The notes beneath the pieces were generated by a model. That model had not been told where the DNA came from. It was given only the letters and a program-made list of their open reading frames with translations, and ran no database searches. A stretch of 36,833 nucleotides of DNA, from contig CAJXPD010000086.1 of NCBI GenBank assembly GCA_913057785.1, positions 1 to 36,833 of the forward strand, given 5' to 3'. A program made the position numbers and the translations under genes. This DNA comes from an uncultured Lewinella sp. GTDB taxonomy: Bacteria > Bacteroidota > Bacteroidia > Chitinophagales > Saprospiraceae. Within the stretch, counting starts at the first letter, position 1, and each line of letters begins with the position of its first letter. Positions 25,627-35,418 of the stretch are shown one piece after another.

Positions 25627-26994
25627 ATGAGATTGATGATACTCCTTTTCTTGATTCACGGTTTGGCGGACGCTATGCTTGCTCAAGAAAGAATAATCCG
25701 AAATACCCCAGAGGGTTACTATGAAGGCGCTCTGATTCGAGGAAATTCTGTATCTCTATTGACTGCTGAGTTTTTTATGGAGAACGATACACTATTTGTG
25801 GAGAGTAATATTAAGGAATGGACCTATTACCCACTCTACCGCTCCCAAGTCGAGGTGAATCAAAATGTATTGACTTTTAAGACTTACTATGGCACTGCTA
25901 CAATGGTTTTTGATTCGGTATATACTGAAATGATCGGTACGGTGGAAGCGGCCTCGCCTAGTGCTCAGCTGCATCTGAAGAAAGTACGCCGTCCCCCTGG
26001 CCCAAGTCTGGAGATAAAAGAATTGTCTTTCGAGCTTGAGGATGTAACATTGGGTGGAAAACTGGTCTTACCGAATGGATTTGAGCGTCCTTTGGCTTGT
26101 GCTATTTATGTACAAGGTCGTGGCTGTCGGGATCGGAATGCCAGACTAGAAAGAGCGAAAGTTTTAGCTCAATACGGTATAGCTACGCTTACTTTCGATA
26201 AAAGGGGAGCGAAGGGTACAGGTTTTGATTGTGCCTTGACCAGTTTGGATCAGCATACCAACGATTTGGTGAAAGTAATTGAACAGGTGGCTGCCATTCC
26301 TGAAATCGATGAAAAAAGGCTGGGATTGATCGGTGGGAGTTATGGGGGTTGGGTAGCTCCCAGGGCCGCGGCCAGGAGTAGTAAGAAGGTAGCTTTCATC
26401 ATTAGTGTGGTCAGTCCAGCTACGAGCATTAAGCAACAGCAACTGGATAACGCTGTTTATTACACCAAAGAACGACTAGGAGGAGATGAAGAGATAATAC
26501 GTCAGATTCAAGCTTATACGCTGCTGGAATATGAGACGGGAAATGAAGAAGAGACCTTTCAAAAAATGATGCTGTTATTGGAAGAGGCGGAAAGGAATAA
26601 TTGGAAGAGAATTCTCTCTGCCAGTGATATTCCTTCTTCGCCAAGCGATTTGAAAAATTTATGGGTTCGCCGTAATCAATATGATCCTGCCGAAGACTTG
26701 AAAGGCTTCGATGGTCCTTTTCTGTCCTTGCTTGGACAAACGGATAGGGTAGTGCCGTGGCGCGAGAACTCACGGCGTTTTGAGGAGCTTTTTAGAGAAG
26801 CAAATAAGGAGAATTATCGAATTGTAATACTTCCTGGTGCGCCACATCGACTGGAACATGGGAATATGGTCCGAGACTTGGGGCGCATCAGGGGACTTCG
26901 ATCGAATAGCTTCTATTTTAAGTTTGATCGAGTAGTGCCAGGTGTAGTTGACGAAATGGTTGTTTTCTTAAGAGAATGGGGTTTTTTACCTTAG
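25627..26994 (+). CDS. Secreted alpha/beta hydrolase (serine hydrolase)
   Basis: 455 residues from the ATG at 25627; the frame runs to a TTG at 25606, but the signal peptide begins at the ATG (MRLMILLFLIHGLADAMLAQ). The N-terminal ~130 residues are beta-rich and lack a known domain. The hydrolase domain runs from about 145 on, with 'VQGRGCRDRNARLERA' and 'LTFDKRGAKGTG' around the oxyanion region. The nucleophile elbow 'GGSYGGW' gives S238, 'GQTDRVVPW' gives D373 and 'GAPHRLEHG' gives H407, a complete triad. The fold resembles prolyl-oligopeptidase/dienelactone hydrolase-type esterases; the substrate is unknown. A good terminator follows at 27029-27079. Confidence 0.87.
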   Translation: MRLMILLFLIHGLADAMLAQERIIRNTPEGYYEGALIRGNSVSLLTAEFFMENDTLFVESNIKEWTYYPLYRSQVEVNQNVLTFKTYYGTATMVFDSVYTEMIGTVEAASPSAQLHLKKVRRPPGPSLEIKELSFELEDVTLGGKLVLPNGFERPLACAIYVQGRGCRDRNARLERAKVLAQYGIATLTFDKRGAKGTGFDCALTSLDQHTNDLVKVIEQVAAIPEIDEKRLGLIGGSYGGWVAPRAAARSSKKVAFIISVVSPATSIKQQQLDNAVYYTKERLGGDEEIIRQIQAYTLLEYETGNEEETFQKMMLLLEEAERNNWKRILSASDIPSSPSDLKNLWVRRNQYDPAEDLKGFDGPFLSLLGQTDRVVPWRENSRRFEELFREANKENYRIVILPGAPHRLEHGNMVRDLGRIRGLRSNSFYFKFDRVVPGVVDEMVVFLREWGFLP

Positions 26995-27028
26995 TAGCGC
27001 TACCATATTGAAGCCTAGCCTGTCGGTT

Positions 27029-27079
27029 TCAGGTAATTCACCAAGATCCTGATTATCTAGGTGATCCTGACTTCTTTTT
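27029..27079 (+). terminator. Rho-independent terminator after the alpha/beta hydrolase gene
   Basis: An interrupted stem is formed by TCAGG/CCTGA (27029-27033, 27066-27070), TCACC/GGTGA and AGAT/ATCT, followed by CTTCTTTTT (27071-27079) on the plus strand. It lies 34 bases after the hydrolase stop codon. Confidence 0.65.
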
Positions 27080-27282
27080 CAAGGGGCCATTCCTCATTAG
27101 CATTTGGATTCCATTTTTGGCTATCGTAACAATACCTAGCTAATGGCACTCTTCGAACTTGCCAAACAAGTGTCTTCGCACTTTACTTATCTGTTTTCTT
27201 GAAACGAATACTCCTTAACAACAAACTTGGTTTTGAAATTCTATTTATCTTGTAAAGCAGTCTCAAAACCACCAAAAACCCA

Positions 27283-30078
27283 ATGCTCAGGTCTCAATTG
27301 ATATGGTCCGTCTGTTGTTTGTGTCTAGTCACCTGTCTTGCTGCTCAAAACGCACAGCCTACGGGAGAAGGTACTGCCATACCCCCCTTGAAGATTCTAC
27401 AGCAGATTGAAGTCTACCATGATACGGCCTGTACACAGACTTTGGCTGAGGTGATGCCCAACTGGGAGCAGAACAGCGAAACGCTGGAAGCCTTTGCTCA
27501 AACCAATGACCTAAAGCCTCAAGACCCTAATTGCTATTGGACAAGATTAACCTTAATCAATCCGGGAACTCAATCGGAGCGACGGGTTTTGTATTTCCCC
27601 AGGGGTTGGCGCGAAATCTCCTGTTATCTTCCAGAGGCTGACAAAGAACACTACCAGTTAAAGAAGATCGGTGTGGATCATGGCAGGGAGGAGGTTTTAT
27701 TTCTATCTGTACCTGCCCAAGATACCCAATACCTTTTCATCCAATATCCGGTGGCCGCCAAGGCATTTTATCCAATATTGTGGGTTCAGGAAATGGTAGA
27801 AGAGGAATATGTGATATTGAAATCTAGGACCAATTACAAGTTTTTGTTGTTAGGGGCTTTGGTTTTTCCTTTACTGTTTTTTCTTACTCAATTCCTGGTG
27901 CAGCGCGAACGCTTGACCGCTTTCTACATCATCTTCTTGCTTGGGGCAAGCCTCAATCTGCTTACAATATTGGATACCATCAATTTCTTTGGCTTAACAC
28001 CGAAGATACTCCTGTCGATGGAAGTGACGGCTCCGATCTTTGTCCTAAGTATAGGGTTGACCATTTTGGGTTTGACAAAATACCTTCATGAGTTTTTGAA
28101 TTTGAAAGCGCATTGGTCACAATTCAAGTTTATTGGGGATGTGCTACTATGGGTTTTTATGCTGCTGGTGATTTATCCACTGATCTTTCAATCGGTTTTT
28201 AGCTACTATACTTATGAGGTGTATTTATTCTACTTTCGGATCTTGGCCTTGTTAATCTTTGTTTACATCCTAGCAGTGATCATTTGGGCGGTGGTGCGCC
28301 GGATTCAGTTTAGTAGATACTTATTGCTGGCTTTCCTGCCTTTGGTCTTAAGTGGGGTCTGGTATGCCATCAGTTTTGTTCTATGGAACAATTATACCAA
28401 GTCTGACTTGGAAAGCTTGTCCGTGATGATTGGTTTCATTATGACCTCCTTCTTATTCGGGGTCATTTTAGGGGTTCGCAATAATGCAGTAAAGGAGGAA
28501 AAGCTTCGATTAGAAGAACGAGCTTTGCAACTCAAGGAATTAGATGAGTTCAAAAGCCGGTTTTACACCAATATTACCCATGAGTTTAGGACTCCATTGA
28601 CCGTCGTTAAGGGAATGGCGGAACAAATCAAGGGACAGGATCAGGTGCGAAAACTCATTTCGCGGAATACTGATCGTTTGTTGCAGATGATCAATCAGTT
28701 GCTGGATCTTTCTCGCTTGGAGCAAAACCGTTTAGGCATCCAATATCAACAATCCGATATCATTCCCTATTTGCAGTATTTAACAGAAAGTTGTCATTCT
28801 CTGTCAAATAACAAAAAAATCAACCTGGCCTTCTTTTCTATGGAAGAAAGCCTTTTGATGGACTTCGATGAAGATATTATCCAGCAGATTCTAATTAATC
28901 TATTGTCCAATGCGATCAAGTTTACGCCGGAATATGGGAGTGTGAAAGTGATTGTGAAAAGGGAAAAACTGTCTCCTAATCTACTGGATATCTTAGTAAA
29001 GGATACGGGGAGAGGTATTCCTCAAGAAGAACAATCGCGGATTTTTGATCGCTTTTACCAGGTGGATAGCTCTAGTACCAGAACTTCTGAAGGATCAGGT
29101 ATTGGCTTAGCCTTAGTGAAGGAACTGGTCCGACTATTGTCTGGGGGTATTGAAGTAGAAAGTGAAATGGGTAGAGGGACTATCTTTAGGCTGCAACTGC
29201 CCATACAAAATCAAGCGGAGTTAGTCACACAGAAACTAGAGTTCACCGCTTCTCCCATGCTGCTAGAGCCACAAGATGAGATCATGTCAGTTTCGGCAGA
29301 AAAGGGCTTGGCAAAACCGGATGCTCCCTTGCTTTTGGTGATTGAAGACAATATTGATTTGACAGACTACATTTTCTCCTGTCTAAACCAAGAATACAAT
29401 TTGATAAATGCATTGAACGGGAAGGAAGGTATCGATAAGGCCTATGAAGTTATACCGGATGTGATATTATGTGATGTCATGATGCCGGAGATGGATGGTT
29501 TTGAGGTCTGCCGACAATTGAAGTCGGATCGCCGAACAAGTCATATTCCGATCATTCTGCTCACTGCTAAGGCCACACAAGCGGATAAAAACCTTGGCTT
29601 TTCTCATGGCGCAGATGCCTATCTCACCAAGCCTTTCGATCGTACAGAGTTGCAGTTAAGGTTGAGAAATTTGACAATTCAAAGTAAACAATTACGGGAG
29701 CGATTGACGGGGAAAATGGAGGATGAAAAGGTTATGGAGGTTCAAGACCAAAAAGAAGCTACTTTCCTGAAGGAAGTGGATGACTGCATCAAACGGAATT
29801 TTGATAATGAGCTCTTTGATACCCATTTCTTATGTAGAGCAATGGCCATGAGTAGAACACAATTGCATCGAAAGCTTAAGGCCTTGACCGATCAGCCTAC
29901 TGCTAACTATATACGCTCTAAACGCTTAGGGGAAGCACATAGATTACTGAAGGAAACAGACTTGCCCATAGGTGAAATTGCAGATCGAGTGGGCTTTAAG
30001 GACTTCTCCCATTTCAGTCGTACCTTTTCTAAGGAGTTTAAATATAAACCTTCTGACCTGCGGAAGAAAGATAGCTGA
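27283..30078 (+). CDS. Hybrid sensor kinase with 7TM-DISM input, receiver and AraC output
   Basis: 931 residues, ATG at 27283. Order: signal peptide (about 1-21); 7TMR-DISMED2-like extracellular domain (about 35-165); seven membrane helices of the 7TMR-DISM type (about 185-395); a coiled linker; HisKA with 'THEFRTPL', phosphorylated His H433; HATPase_c with the N box 'INLLSNAIKFTPE' (about 536), 'VKDTGRGIP' (about 571) and 'GSGIGLALVKEL' (about 604); a receiver domain (about 683-800) with D731 in 'CDVMMPEMDG' and a Lys in 'LTKPFD'; and a C-terminal AraC HTH (about 835-930, 'GEIADRVGFKDFSHFSRTF'). It is thus a complete signalling chain in one protein, similar to HTCS regulators but with a DISM rather than a propeller sensor. 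It converges on the FG-GAP/DUF4838 operon, a plausible target. Confidence 0.95.
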   Translation: MLRSQLIWSVCCLCLVTCLAAQNAQPTGEGTAIPPLKILQQIEVYHDTACTQTLAEVMPNWEQNSETLEAFAQTNDLKPQDPNCYWTRLTLINPGTQSERRVLYFPRGWREISCYLPEADKEHYQLKKIGVDHGREEVLFLSVPAQDTQYLFIQYPVAAKAFYPILWVQEMVEEEYVILKSRTNYKFLLLGALVFPLLFFLTQFLVQRERLTAFYIIFLLGASLNLLTILDTINFFGLTPKILLSMEVTAPIFVLSIGLTILGLTKYLHEFLNLKAHWSQFKFIGDVLLWVFMLLVIYPLIFQSVFSYYTYEVYLFYFRILALLIFVYILAVIIWAVVRRIQFSRYLLLAFLPLVLSGVWYAISFVLWNNYTKSDLESLSVMIGFIMTSFLFGVILGVRNNAVKEEKLRLEERALQLKELDEFKSRFYTNITHEFRTPLTVVKGMAEQIKGQDQVRKLISRNTDRLLQMINQLLDLSRLEQNRLGIQYQQSDIIPYLQYLTESCHSLSNNKKINLAFFSMEESLLMDFDEDIIQQILINLLSNAIKFTPEYGSVKVIVKREKLSPNLLDILVKDTGRGIPQEEQSRIFDRFYQVDSSSTRTSEGSGIGLALVKELVRLLSGGIEVESEMGRGTIFRLQLPIQNQAELVTQKLEFTASPMLLEPQDEIMSVSAEKGLAKPDAPLLLVIEDNIDLTDYIFSCLNQEYNLINALNGKEGIDKAYEVIPDVILCDVMMPEMDGFEVCRQLKSDRRTSHIPIILLTAKATQADKNLGFSHGADAYLTKPFDRTELQLRLRNLTIQSKQLRERLTGKMEDEKVMEVQDQKEATFLKEVDDCIKRNFDNELFDTHFLCRAMAMSRTQLHRKLKALTDQPTANYIRSKRLGEAHRLLKETDLPIGEIADRVGFKDFSHFSRTFSKEFKYKPSDLRKKDS

Positions 30079-30197
30079 GCTTCAAGGTTTGCGGCAGAGG
30101 ACCTTACTCATTCGATCAACTTTCAACAAGGTCCAAGAACTACCGAAACCTACTTCTTTTCCACCTTCATGCTTAGCTGAAAAGTCTCCTCATACTA

Positions 30198-32159
30198 CTA
30201 CTGCTTCACGAAGTGCTCCAGATAGTAGAACCTGCCATCTTCTGCTCCAATTAATAGGTCAGGGATTCCGTCTTTATTCCAATCCACAGTAGTAGGGCTG
30301 GTAGTATGCCCTGCCAATTCATGCTTGATAAGCGCTCCTTCATTTTTCAGGATAACATGGCCGTTGCTGTCAGTCCCAGTATTTCGGAATAGATTCACAT
30401 TGACGCTATTTACGATTAGATCTCTTTTCCCATCTTGATCCCAGTCGACAAAGCAGAACTTTCGTCGGCCACTTCCTCCGCCGATTCGATGGTTGAGTTG
30501 TAGAAAGTCATTACTGGCTCTTTCTTGCGGTCGGTTTTTACTGTCGTAGACAGATGGCCCCTGAGTCTTGAAGATTCGCCTGGGGGGCTTGAGGCGAAGT
30601 TGGCCATTTTCTTGGAAGCGTTCGAAAAAGGCTAAATAACCTTCGTGATCTAGCATGATGAGGTCAGGAAGGCCATCTTCGTTCCAGTCGATCACGTAAG
30701 GCGTCGTGCGCCATTGAGTCGCTAATTCACGTCCTTTAGGATTCCACCAATTCCAATCAGGTTTGGGGGGATTCTCAGTCCATTCTACAGAGATGGGACG
30801 AGCGCTGGTCAGCTGTGGCTCTTGTAAGCTGCCGACGTTTTCATACCAAACGACCTTACCCCAAATCGAATTAAGGAGGATATCCGGCAAACCATCCAGG
30901 TCCCAGTCAGCTACTGATAGGGTGCTATATCCCCATTTGGCTTCGCATGGCCCCTGAATTGAACCATTGGGACCAGCCATTGGGCGGATGATTTGATCGT
31001 CGGCAGTTAAGTACCGCGGCGGAGCCCAACTCGGCGGATTCGCGCCATCCAGGTTTTCAATAAAACCAATATACCCAGCCGTGTTGCCGCATATAAGATC
31101 CTCGTCACCATCGGCATCCCAGTCGAAGCTAAATGGCGTGACCAGGGCGCCAAACTTAACATCTCTGGCTTCTTGCTGAAAATAGACAGGTGGTAGAAAT
31201 TGTGGAACGTTATTCCGGAGTGCGCCTGTATTCTTTATGAAAGCCACTCGTCCATCCTCATCTCCAACGATGAGATCTATATGCCCATCAGCATTCCAAT
31301 CGATCGATACAGGAGTGATCATCTGTAAATCCATTCGGATAGCTTGGGTTTGGTACATTAGCCGTTGACCAGCCCTAAACTTGGGTTTGGATCGGCTGCC
31401 GATATTTTCAAAGTAAGTGAAACCGTCTAGGAATTCTCCGCAGATCAAATCTAAGTCTCCATCTCCATCAAAATCTGCAAAATTTGGGGATGGCATGCCA
31501 TACACATCAATGGCGTGATTATCTGCTGTCAGCATTTCTACCGGAGCATACTTAGGTTTTACGTCTGTTCCTTCGTTTAGCGAAAGATAGACATAGCCGT
31601 GCAAGGGACCATTTTTCCACTGTCCATGTTCATCATAGGCGTTATCCCAACCATAATCTTCCCATACGCCCAGCCCGATTACCAGATCCTGATCCCCGTC
31701 ATCATCATAATCGATCGACTTCCACTGGTTGGCGCGGGTGCGCCCGTGAATTTTTTTGAAGTCTACTTGTAAAGGAATTGCCTCTGCTTGTTCGATTCCA
31801 TTTTTACGGAAGTCTTGGTAAATAGTGCCTGGTCCCATTACGACAGGCTCATTATCTACCTGCGATAATTGAAGGTTTCTGCTGCCAGGGCTGATTTTTT
31901 TTCCTGCCTTAAAAATGGGCATTTCATCGTTCCCTCCTGGGTTTTCGAAAAAATAGATACCTCGATAAGGTACGTCGGGGCACGACACAACCAAGTCTAT
32001 ATCGCCGTCTTTATCATAATCCATCGGTAAAGGCCAGGCCCATAGGCCTACGCCTAGATCTACAACAAGCCCTGGGTTATTGTATTGTAATTTGGGTAAA
32101 TCCTGGGTGAGCAGCGGCCATGAAATAAGTAGGGTGGCCGAAAGTGCTAAGATTCGCAT
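30198..32159 (-). CDS. Secreted FG-GAP/VCBS repeat protein
   Basis: 653 residues, ATG at 32159, with a signal peptide (about 1-18). At least nine calcium-binding D-x-(D/N)-x-D-G-x-x-D-(L/I) loops are spread along the chain, for example 'DYDKDGDIDLVV', 'DFDGDGDLDLICG', 'DWNADGHIDLIVG', 'DWDLDGLPDILLN' and 'DWNKDGIPDLLIG', each followed by a 'F.EN.G'-type strand. This is the FG-GAP/integrin-alpha-like propeller signature, suggesting a Ca2+-stabilised, surface or secreted carbohydrate-binding or lyase-like protein; no catalytic residues are assignable. The DUF4838 lipoprotein gene is 87 bases upstream on the same strand, so they probably form an operon. Convergent with the sensor kinase gene, with a 119-base gap that has no strong terminator. 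Confidence 0.88.
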   Translation of the reverse strand: MRILALSATLLISWPLLTQDLPKLQYNNPGLVVDLGVGLWAWPLPMDYDKDGDIDLVVSCPDVPYRGIYFFENPGGNDEMPIFKAGKKISPGSRNLQLSQVDNEPVVMGPGTIYQDFRKNGIEQAEAIPLQVDFKKIHGRTRANQWKSIDYDDDGDQDLVIGLGVWEDYGWDNAYDEHGQWKNGPLHGYVYLSLNEGTDVKPKYAPVEMLTADNHAIDVYGMPSPNFADFDGDGDLDLICGEFLDGFTYFENIGSRSKPKFRAGQRLMYQTQAIRMDLQMITPVSIDWNADGHIDLIVGDEDGRVAFIKNTGALRNNVPQFLPPVYFQQEARDVKFGALVTPFSFDWDADGDEDLICGNTAGYIGFIENLDGANPPSWAPPRYLTADDQIIRPMAGPNGSIQGPCEAKWGYSTLSVADWDLDGLPDILLNSIWGKVVWYENVGSLQEPQLTSARPISVEWTENPPKPDWNWWNPKGRELATQWRTTPYVIDWNEDGLPDLIMLDHEGYLAFFERFQENGQLRLKPPRRIFKTQGPSVYDSKNRPQERASNDFLQLNHRIGGGSGRRKFCFVDWDQDGKRDLIVNSVNVNLFRNTGTDSNGHVILKNEGALIKHELAGHTTSPTTVDWNKDGIPDLLIGAEDGRFYYLEHFVKQ

Positions 32160-32246
32160 GTGGTTTTCGTTTTAAAGAGAAGCTACTGATTGATAGCTAT
32201 TCTATAGGAGGTCTTCCATTCTTCATCATAGAGATAAACAACTCGC

Positions 32247-34460
32247 TTACCTCACCTCTACCTCATCCGCAAACACCCAAGAAGGTAGATCAGCGGCGTG
32301 ATGCCATACGGGTGCCACTTCGTGGTTTACACCGATAATTTTTAAATAGCGGAAGATTTGTGGTGTGCCTTTGTAGGTGAAATGTTGGATGTCATTGATC
32401 TTGCTCTTGGGATTGAGTGGAGATTGGTTTTGGATCACTGCGATAGGTCGATAGGATGCTCCGTCATTAGAGGCTAGGTATTGGACCTCTTTGGGGAAAA
32501 AGACAATGTGATTGGTGACCTGCAGGAAGGCAGCCGATATTTCCTTGACTTCCATCGGTTGCTCCAAGTCAATCACAGCGGCGAGATTATTGCCTTCAAA
32601 ACCCAGCCAGTTGGCATAAAAGTTACTGCCACCAAAGGCTCCGTCCGTTAGGGCCTGCGGGTCTTCCTGAGCATATTTTTTGGGTTTCTCCAGGAGTGTA
32701 ACCGTTTTTTTGCTGGCTAGATTCGGTCGGGTAGCGCGCTCCAGGGTCTGCTGATAGAGTTGTATATATTCCTCGACGGTATATCGCATCTCATTCATGG
32801 CCGTAATATTGGCCTCTTGAGTGGTTTGCTTAAATCGCTCCAAGCGCTCCGGCACCGGCATGGATGAGCTTTGCAATAAGGCCTGTTGTAGATCCGTTTT
32901 GGCATGTTCGAGGATGGCATAATCCACACTAAGCCTCGCTTCCTGTACTCTTTGCAGCACTTCGGGTTGCTTTGCTACAGCTTTTGCGGCTTCATTGTAC
33001 AGACTGTCGTAGTAGACAAGCAGGTCATCCCGCAGGAAACTGCGAAAGCCCTGAGACGGATCGCCGTAGAGGAATAAGAAAAAACTAGAATCTTGAGCAA
33101 TTTCTTCATGAATAGTCGTGATGTAATCTTTTACGAAAGGTGCGGCCTCTTGATAATATCCTGCTAGAAAATCATCCATGATGTTCGCTGGGTTGGCTGT
33201 TGGATCCCACAGTAATTGTGCCGTCAAATAGGAACGCAATTCGAATAACTCGCTAGGCTGGTTACTATGCTGCTCGAAAATCCATTTCGCATTGTTTTGG
33301 ACAAACAGTTCAATGTTAGGGTGAAGAGTCATCAGGTTGGGAAAGGGAGCTAAGAAATTGGTGAATTGGGTGGTGTAATCCCAGATGCGAATGTTGTCCG
33401 TTTTTTCTCCCCATGCGACGAGGTCTGCGGTGAAGTCTTGGCAGTTATCTTCGATGGGGGCGCTGCGATCACACTCGATAGAGCAGAGGGTGATCAAGAC
33501 ATTAGGTTCCGGTTTGAGCGTTTTTGGAGCCTTACGGGTGTATTGATAGGCTAAGGTAGAGATCTGTTTATCAGGAAACGCTTGGGCAATACGGTTGACG
33601 AAATGAATCATCGAGCCCGAGGGAGCTTCCTCTCTTTCGTGAATAGCCTCGCAATTGGGGCACTGGCAGTACTGCGTGTTGTCGTCTTGGCTCACCGAAA
33701 TTACGTCCGCTTCCGGATGTCGAGCCATCAAAGCCGTTACCGTGTCTTTGACGATTTCAAAAACAGCCTCATTGGTAAGGCATAACTGTGTAGGTATACG
33801 TTTGCCATTGCGTAGAGCATAGTACTCCGGGTGTTCATCGTAATAAACGCCGGCCGGAACAAAGCGGTGAAAGGTGTGTACCCTCGCTCCTGGTGCATAC
33901 CTGGGGAAAGCTTCCGTGGTAACCCTTAGTTTATTGGCGAATTCGGGGTTTTCATAAAATAACCTTGAGTGTACCGTGCGCGTGCTTACCGGAGGAGTAT
34001 ATTCGAATTGAAATGAATTTGCCAGTTTGATCGTAGGACTGCTAGGGATATGTTCGACGGTTGGACTGTAAAAACGACATCCCAATTCTTTTTCCAAAAA
34101 AGTGTAAACGGCATCTAATGTACTTTGAGGACTCGCCCCTTGAATAATTACCTGCTCATCCATCACGCTATAGGAAACTGTACCTTCCTGGAAATCTTTC
34201 GTTTCATCAGCAAGCCCGATTTGAATGTTTTTAGCCGTTACCTCTGCCTTAGTAATAGCAAATTCGGCACCGCTGATTTGCTGCAGATACTCCTTCAGTA
34301 CCTCGGCAGCCTTTATTTCTTGGGCGCTAGCTTGTTCCGCTAAAGTGATTGTATACTCACTGTGACCATTATGAACCAGGGTGATAGAAGAGGAGGACTG
34401 GCAGGAAAACAGCATTATGGCTAGGGTGCCTAGCACTAACAAGAGGGGAAATGATTTCAT
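32247..34460 (-). CDS. DUF4838 lipoprotein with GH67-N-like and discoidin-like domains
   Basis: 737 residues, ATG at 34460. A lipoprotein signal ends at C20 ('TLAIMLFSCQSSSS'). An N-terminal alpha-glucuronidase-N-like module lies at about 27-130 ('QEIKAAEVLKEYLQQISG' to 'YTFLEKELGCRFYSP'). The DUF4838 core is at about 160-470, with 'HTFHRFVPAGVYYDEHPEYY', 'SVSQDDNTQYCQCPNC' and 'RIWDYTTQF'. The cysteines C265, C267 and C270 form a tight cluster that could bind a metal. The C-terminal ~130 residues resemble an F5/8 type C (discoidin) carbohydrate-binding fold ('LTDGAFGGSNFYANWLGF' to 'WVFADEVEVR'). DUF4838 is thought to be glycoside-hydrolase related, but its activity is undefined. First gene of the probable operon with the FG-GAP protein. 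Confidence 0.88.
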   Translation of the reverse strand: MKSFPLLLVLGTLAIMLFSCQSSSSITLVHNGHSEYTITLAEQASAQEIKAAEVLKEYLQQISGAEFAITKAEVTAKNIQIGLADETKDFQEGTVSYSVMDEQVIIQGASPQSTLDAVYTFLEKELGCRFYSPTVEHIPSSPTIKLANSFQFEYTPPVSTRTVHSRLFYENPEFANKLRVTTEAFPRYAPGARVHTFHRFVPAGVYYDEHPEYYALRNGKRIPTQLCLTNEAVFEIVKDTVTALMARHPEADVISVSQDDNTQYCQCPNCEAIHEREEAPSGSMIHFVNRIAQAFPDKQISTLAYQYTRKAPKTLKPEPNVLITLCSIECDRSAPIEDNCQDFTADLVAWGEKTDNIRIWDYTTQFTNFLAPFPNLMTLHPNIELFVQNNAKWIFEQHSNQPSELFELRSYLTAQLLWDPTANPANIMDDFLAGYYQEAAPFVKDYITTIHEEIAQDSSFFLFLYGDPSQGFRSFLRDDLLVYYDSLYNEAAKAVAKQPEVLQRVQEARLSVDYAILEHAKTDLQQALLQSSSMPVPERLERFKQTTQEANITAMNEMRYTVEEYIQLYQQTLERATRPNLASKKTVTLLEKPKKYAQEDPQALTDGAFGGSNFYANWLGFEGNNLAAVIDLEQPMEVKEISAAFLQVTNHIVFFPKEVQYLASNDGASYRPIAVIQNQSPLNPKSKINDIQHFTYKGTPQIFRYLKIIGVNHEVAPVWHHAADLPSWVFADEVEVR

Positions 34461-34648
34461 GTTGAATAGAATAATGAATAACCAGAATCGGATGAAACGA
34501 AATTAATCAATATTACAGGGAATCAAGCTATTAGGTGTCAATTTGCTCTAGACCTTGTTAGGAAGCAGGTGGGATAGGCCGCTGAGAATTGTAATAAATT
34601 GAAGGATTCAAAAAGCTTGATTCTTCGCCATCTAATCAATACCCTAAT

Positions 34649-35095
34649 ATGGAAGCCATACTATTTGCGATCATCGCACTCATTTTTTACACCTTATTCC
34701 AAGTCTGCATTGGACGGACCGGTGGGGAAATTGATGCCAATCTTAGTGCTTTTATTTTCAATGGATTGGGAGCGATTATCCCGATCACTTTCTATTTCCT
34801 GTATCGGTTCAGTAAAAAAGTGAGTACCGTTCCCACTACGAAAATGGGGGTAGTTTATTCGGTATTAGGGGGTGTTGCTATAGCTGTTTTTTCTATTGCC
34901 TTGGTCAAGGCCTTTGAAAAAGGGGGTAATGTATCCTTAGTCATTCCCTTAGTATACGGTGGAAGTATTGTGCTGGCTGCACTTATAGGTAGCTTGGGGT
35001 ATGGAGAAAAAGTAGATCCCTGGCATATGTTGGGACTGGTACTAATCTCCTTGGGATTTGTGGTGATTGTCCTAGCCAATAGCGCCAAAACCTAG
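34649..35095 (+). CDS. Small EamA/DMT-like membrane protein
   Basis: 148 residues, ATG at 34649. Five hydrophobic segments (about 2-20, 33-52, 66-86, 93-112 and 123-143). The sequence from 'GGVAIAVFSIALVKAFEKGG' to 'GYGEKVDPWHMLGLVLISLGFVVIVL' matches the EamA/drug-metabolite-transporter half-unit, including the usual '(G/E)xE' before the last helix. Half-size, so likely to act as a dimer; substrate unknown. Its TAG stop interlocks with that of the convergent gene at 35092 within one CTAG. Confidence 0.8.
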   Translation: MEAILFAIIALIFYTLFQVCIGRTGGEIDANLSAFIFNGLGAIIPITFYFLYRFSKKVSTVPTTKMGVVYSVLGGVAIAVFSIALVKAFEKGGNVSLVIPLVYGGSIVLAALIGSLGYGEKVDPWHMLGLVLISLGFVVIVLANSAKT

Positions 35096-35418
35096 TTTTG
35101 AATCCCATAGGGGAGGGGCTGCTTTCTGGATAGTAGAGTAGGGGAGGGAGCATCTAATTTGGAGGTTATCCTTGGTATTGGACTACCTGTTTCATAGGCT
35201 GAAGGCAGATTTAACTGCATGTAGTTTCGGGAAAAATGTCGTTGCGCTTCCGCTTCCGCTAGCTTATCAATTTCGTCAGTCTTCAGTTCAGGATTTGATT
35301 CCTTAATCTGACGCTTCAGCGCTTCCATAGGAACATATTCCATAGCATCTATCCAATCCTTATAAATCGCTTGAGCTCGGGATAGAAGGTTGTTAAAAAC
35401 ACTTTTCTTGTTACTCAT
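35092..35418 (-). CDS. Small hypothetical protein
   Basis: 108 residues, ATG at 35418. Not recognised. The N-terminal two thirds are charged and mostly helical ('LLSRAQAIYKDWIDAMEYV', 'ALKRQIKESNPELKTDEID', 'LAEAEAQRHFSRNY'); the last 30 residues are Pro/Ser-rich and probably disordered. No signal peptide or membrane segment, so cytoplasmic. Coding is supported by the regular amphipathic composition and the clean ATG. The gene ends 4 bases inside the convergent EamA-like gene. Confidence 0.6.
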   Translation of the reverse strand: MSNKKSVFNNLLSRAQAIYKDWIDAMEYVPMEALKRQIKESNPELKTDEIDKLAEAEAQRHFSRNYMQLNLPSAYETGSPIPRITSKLDAPSPTLLSRKQPLPYGIQN

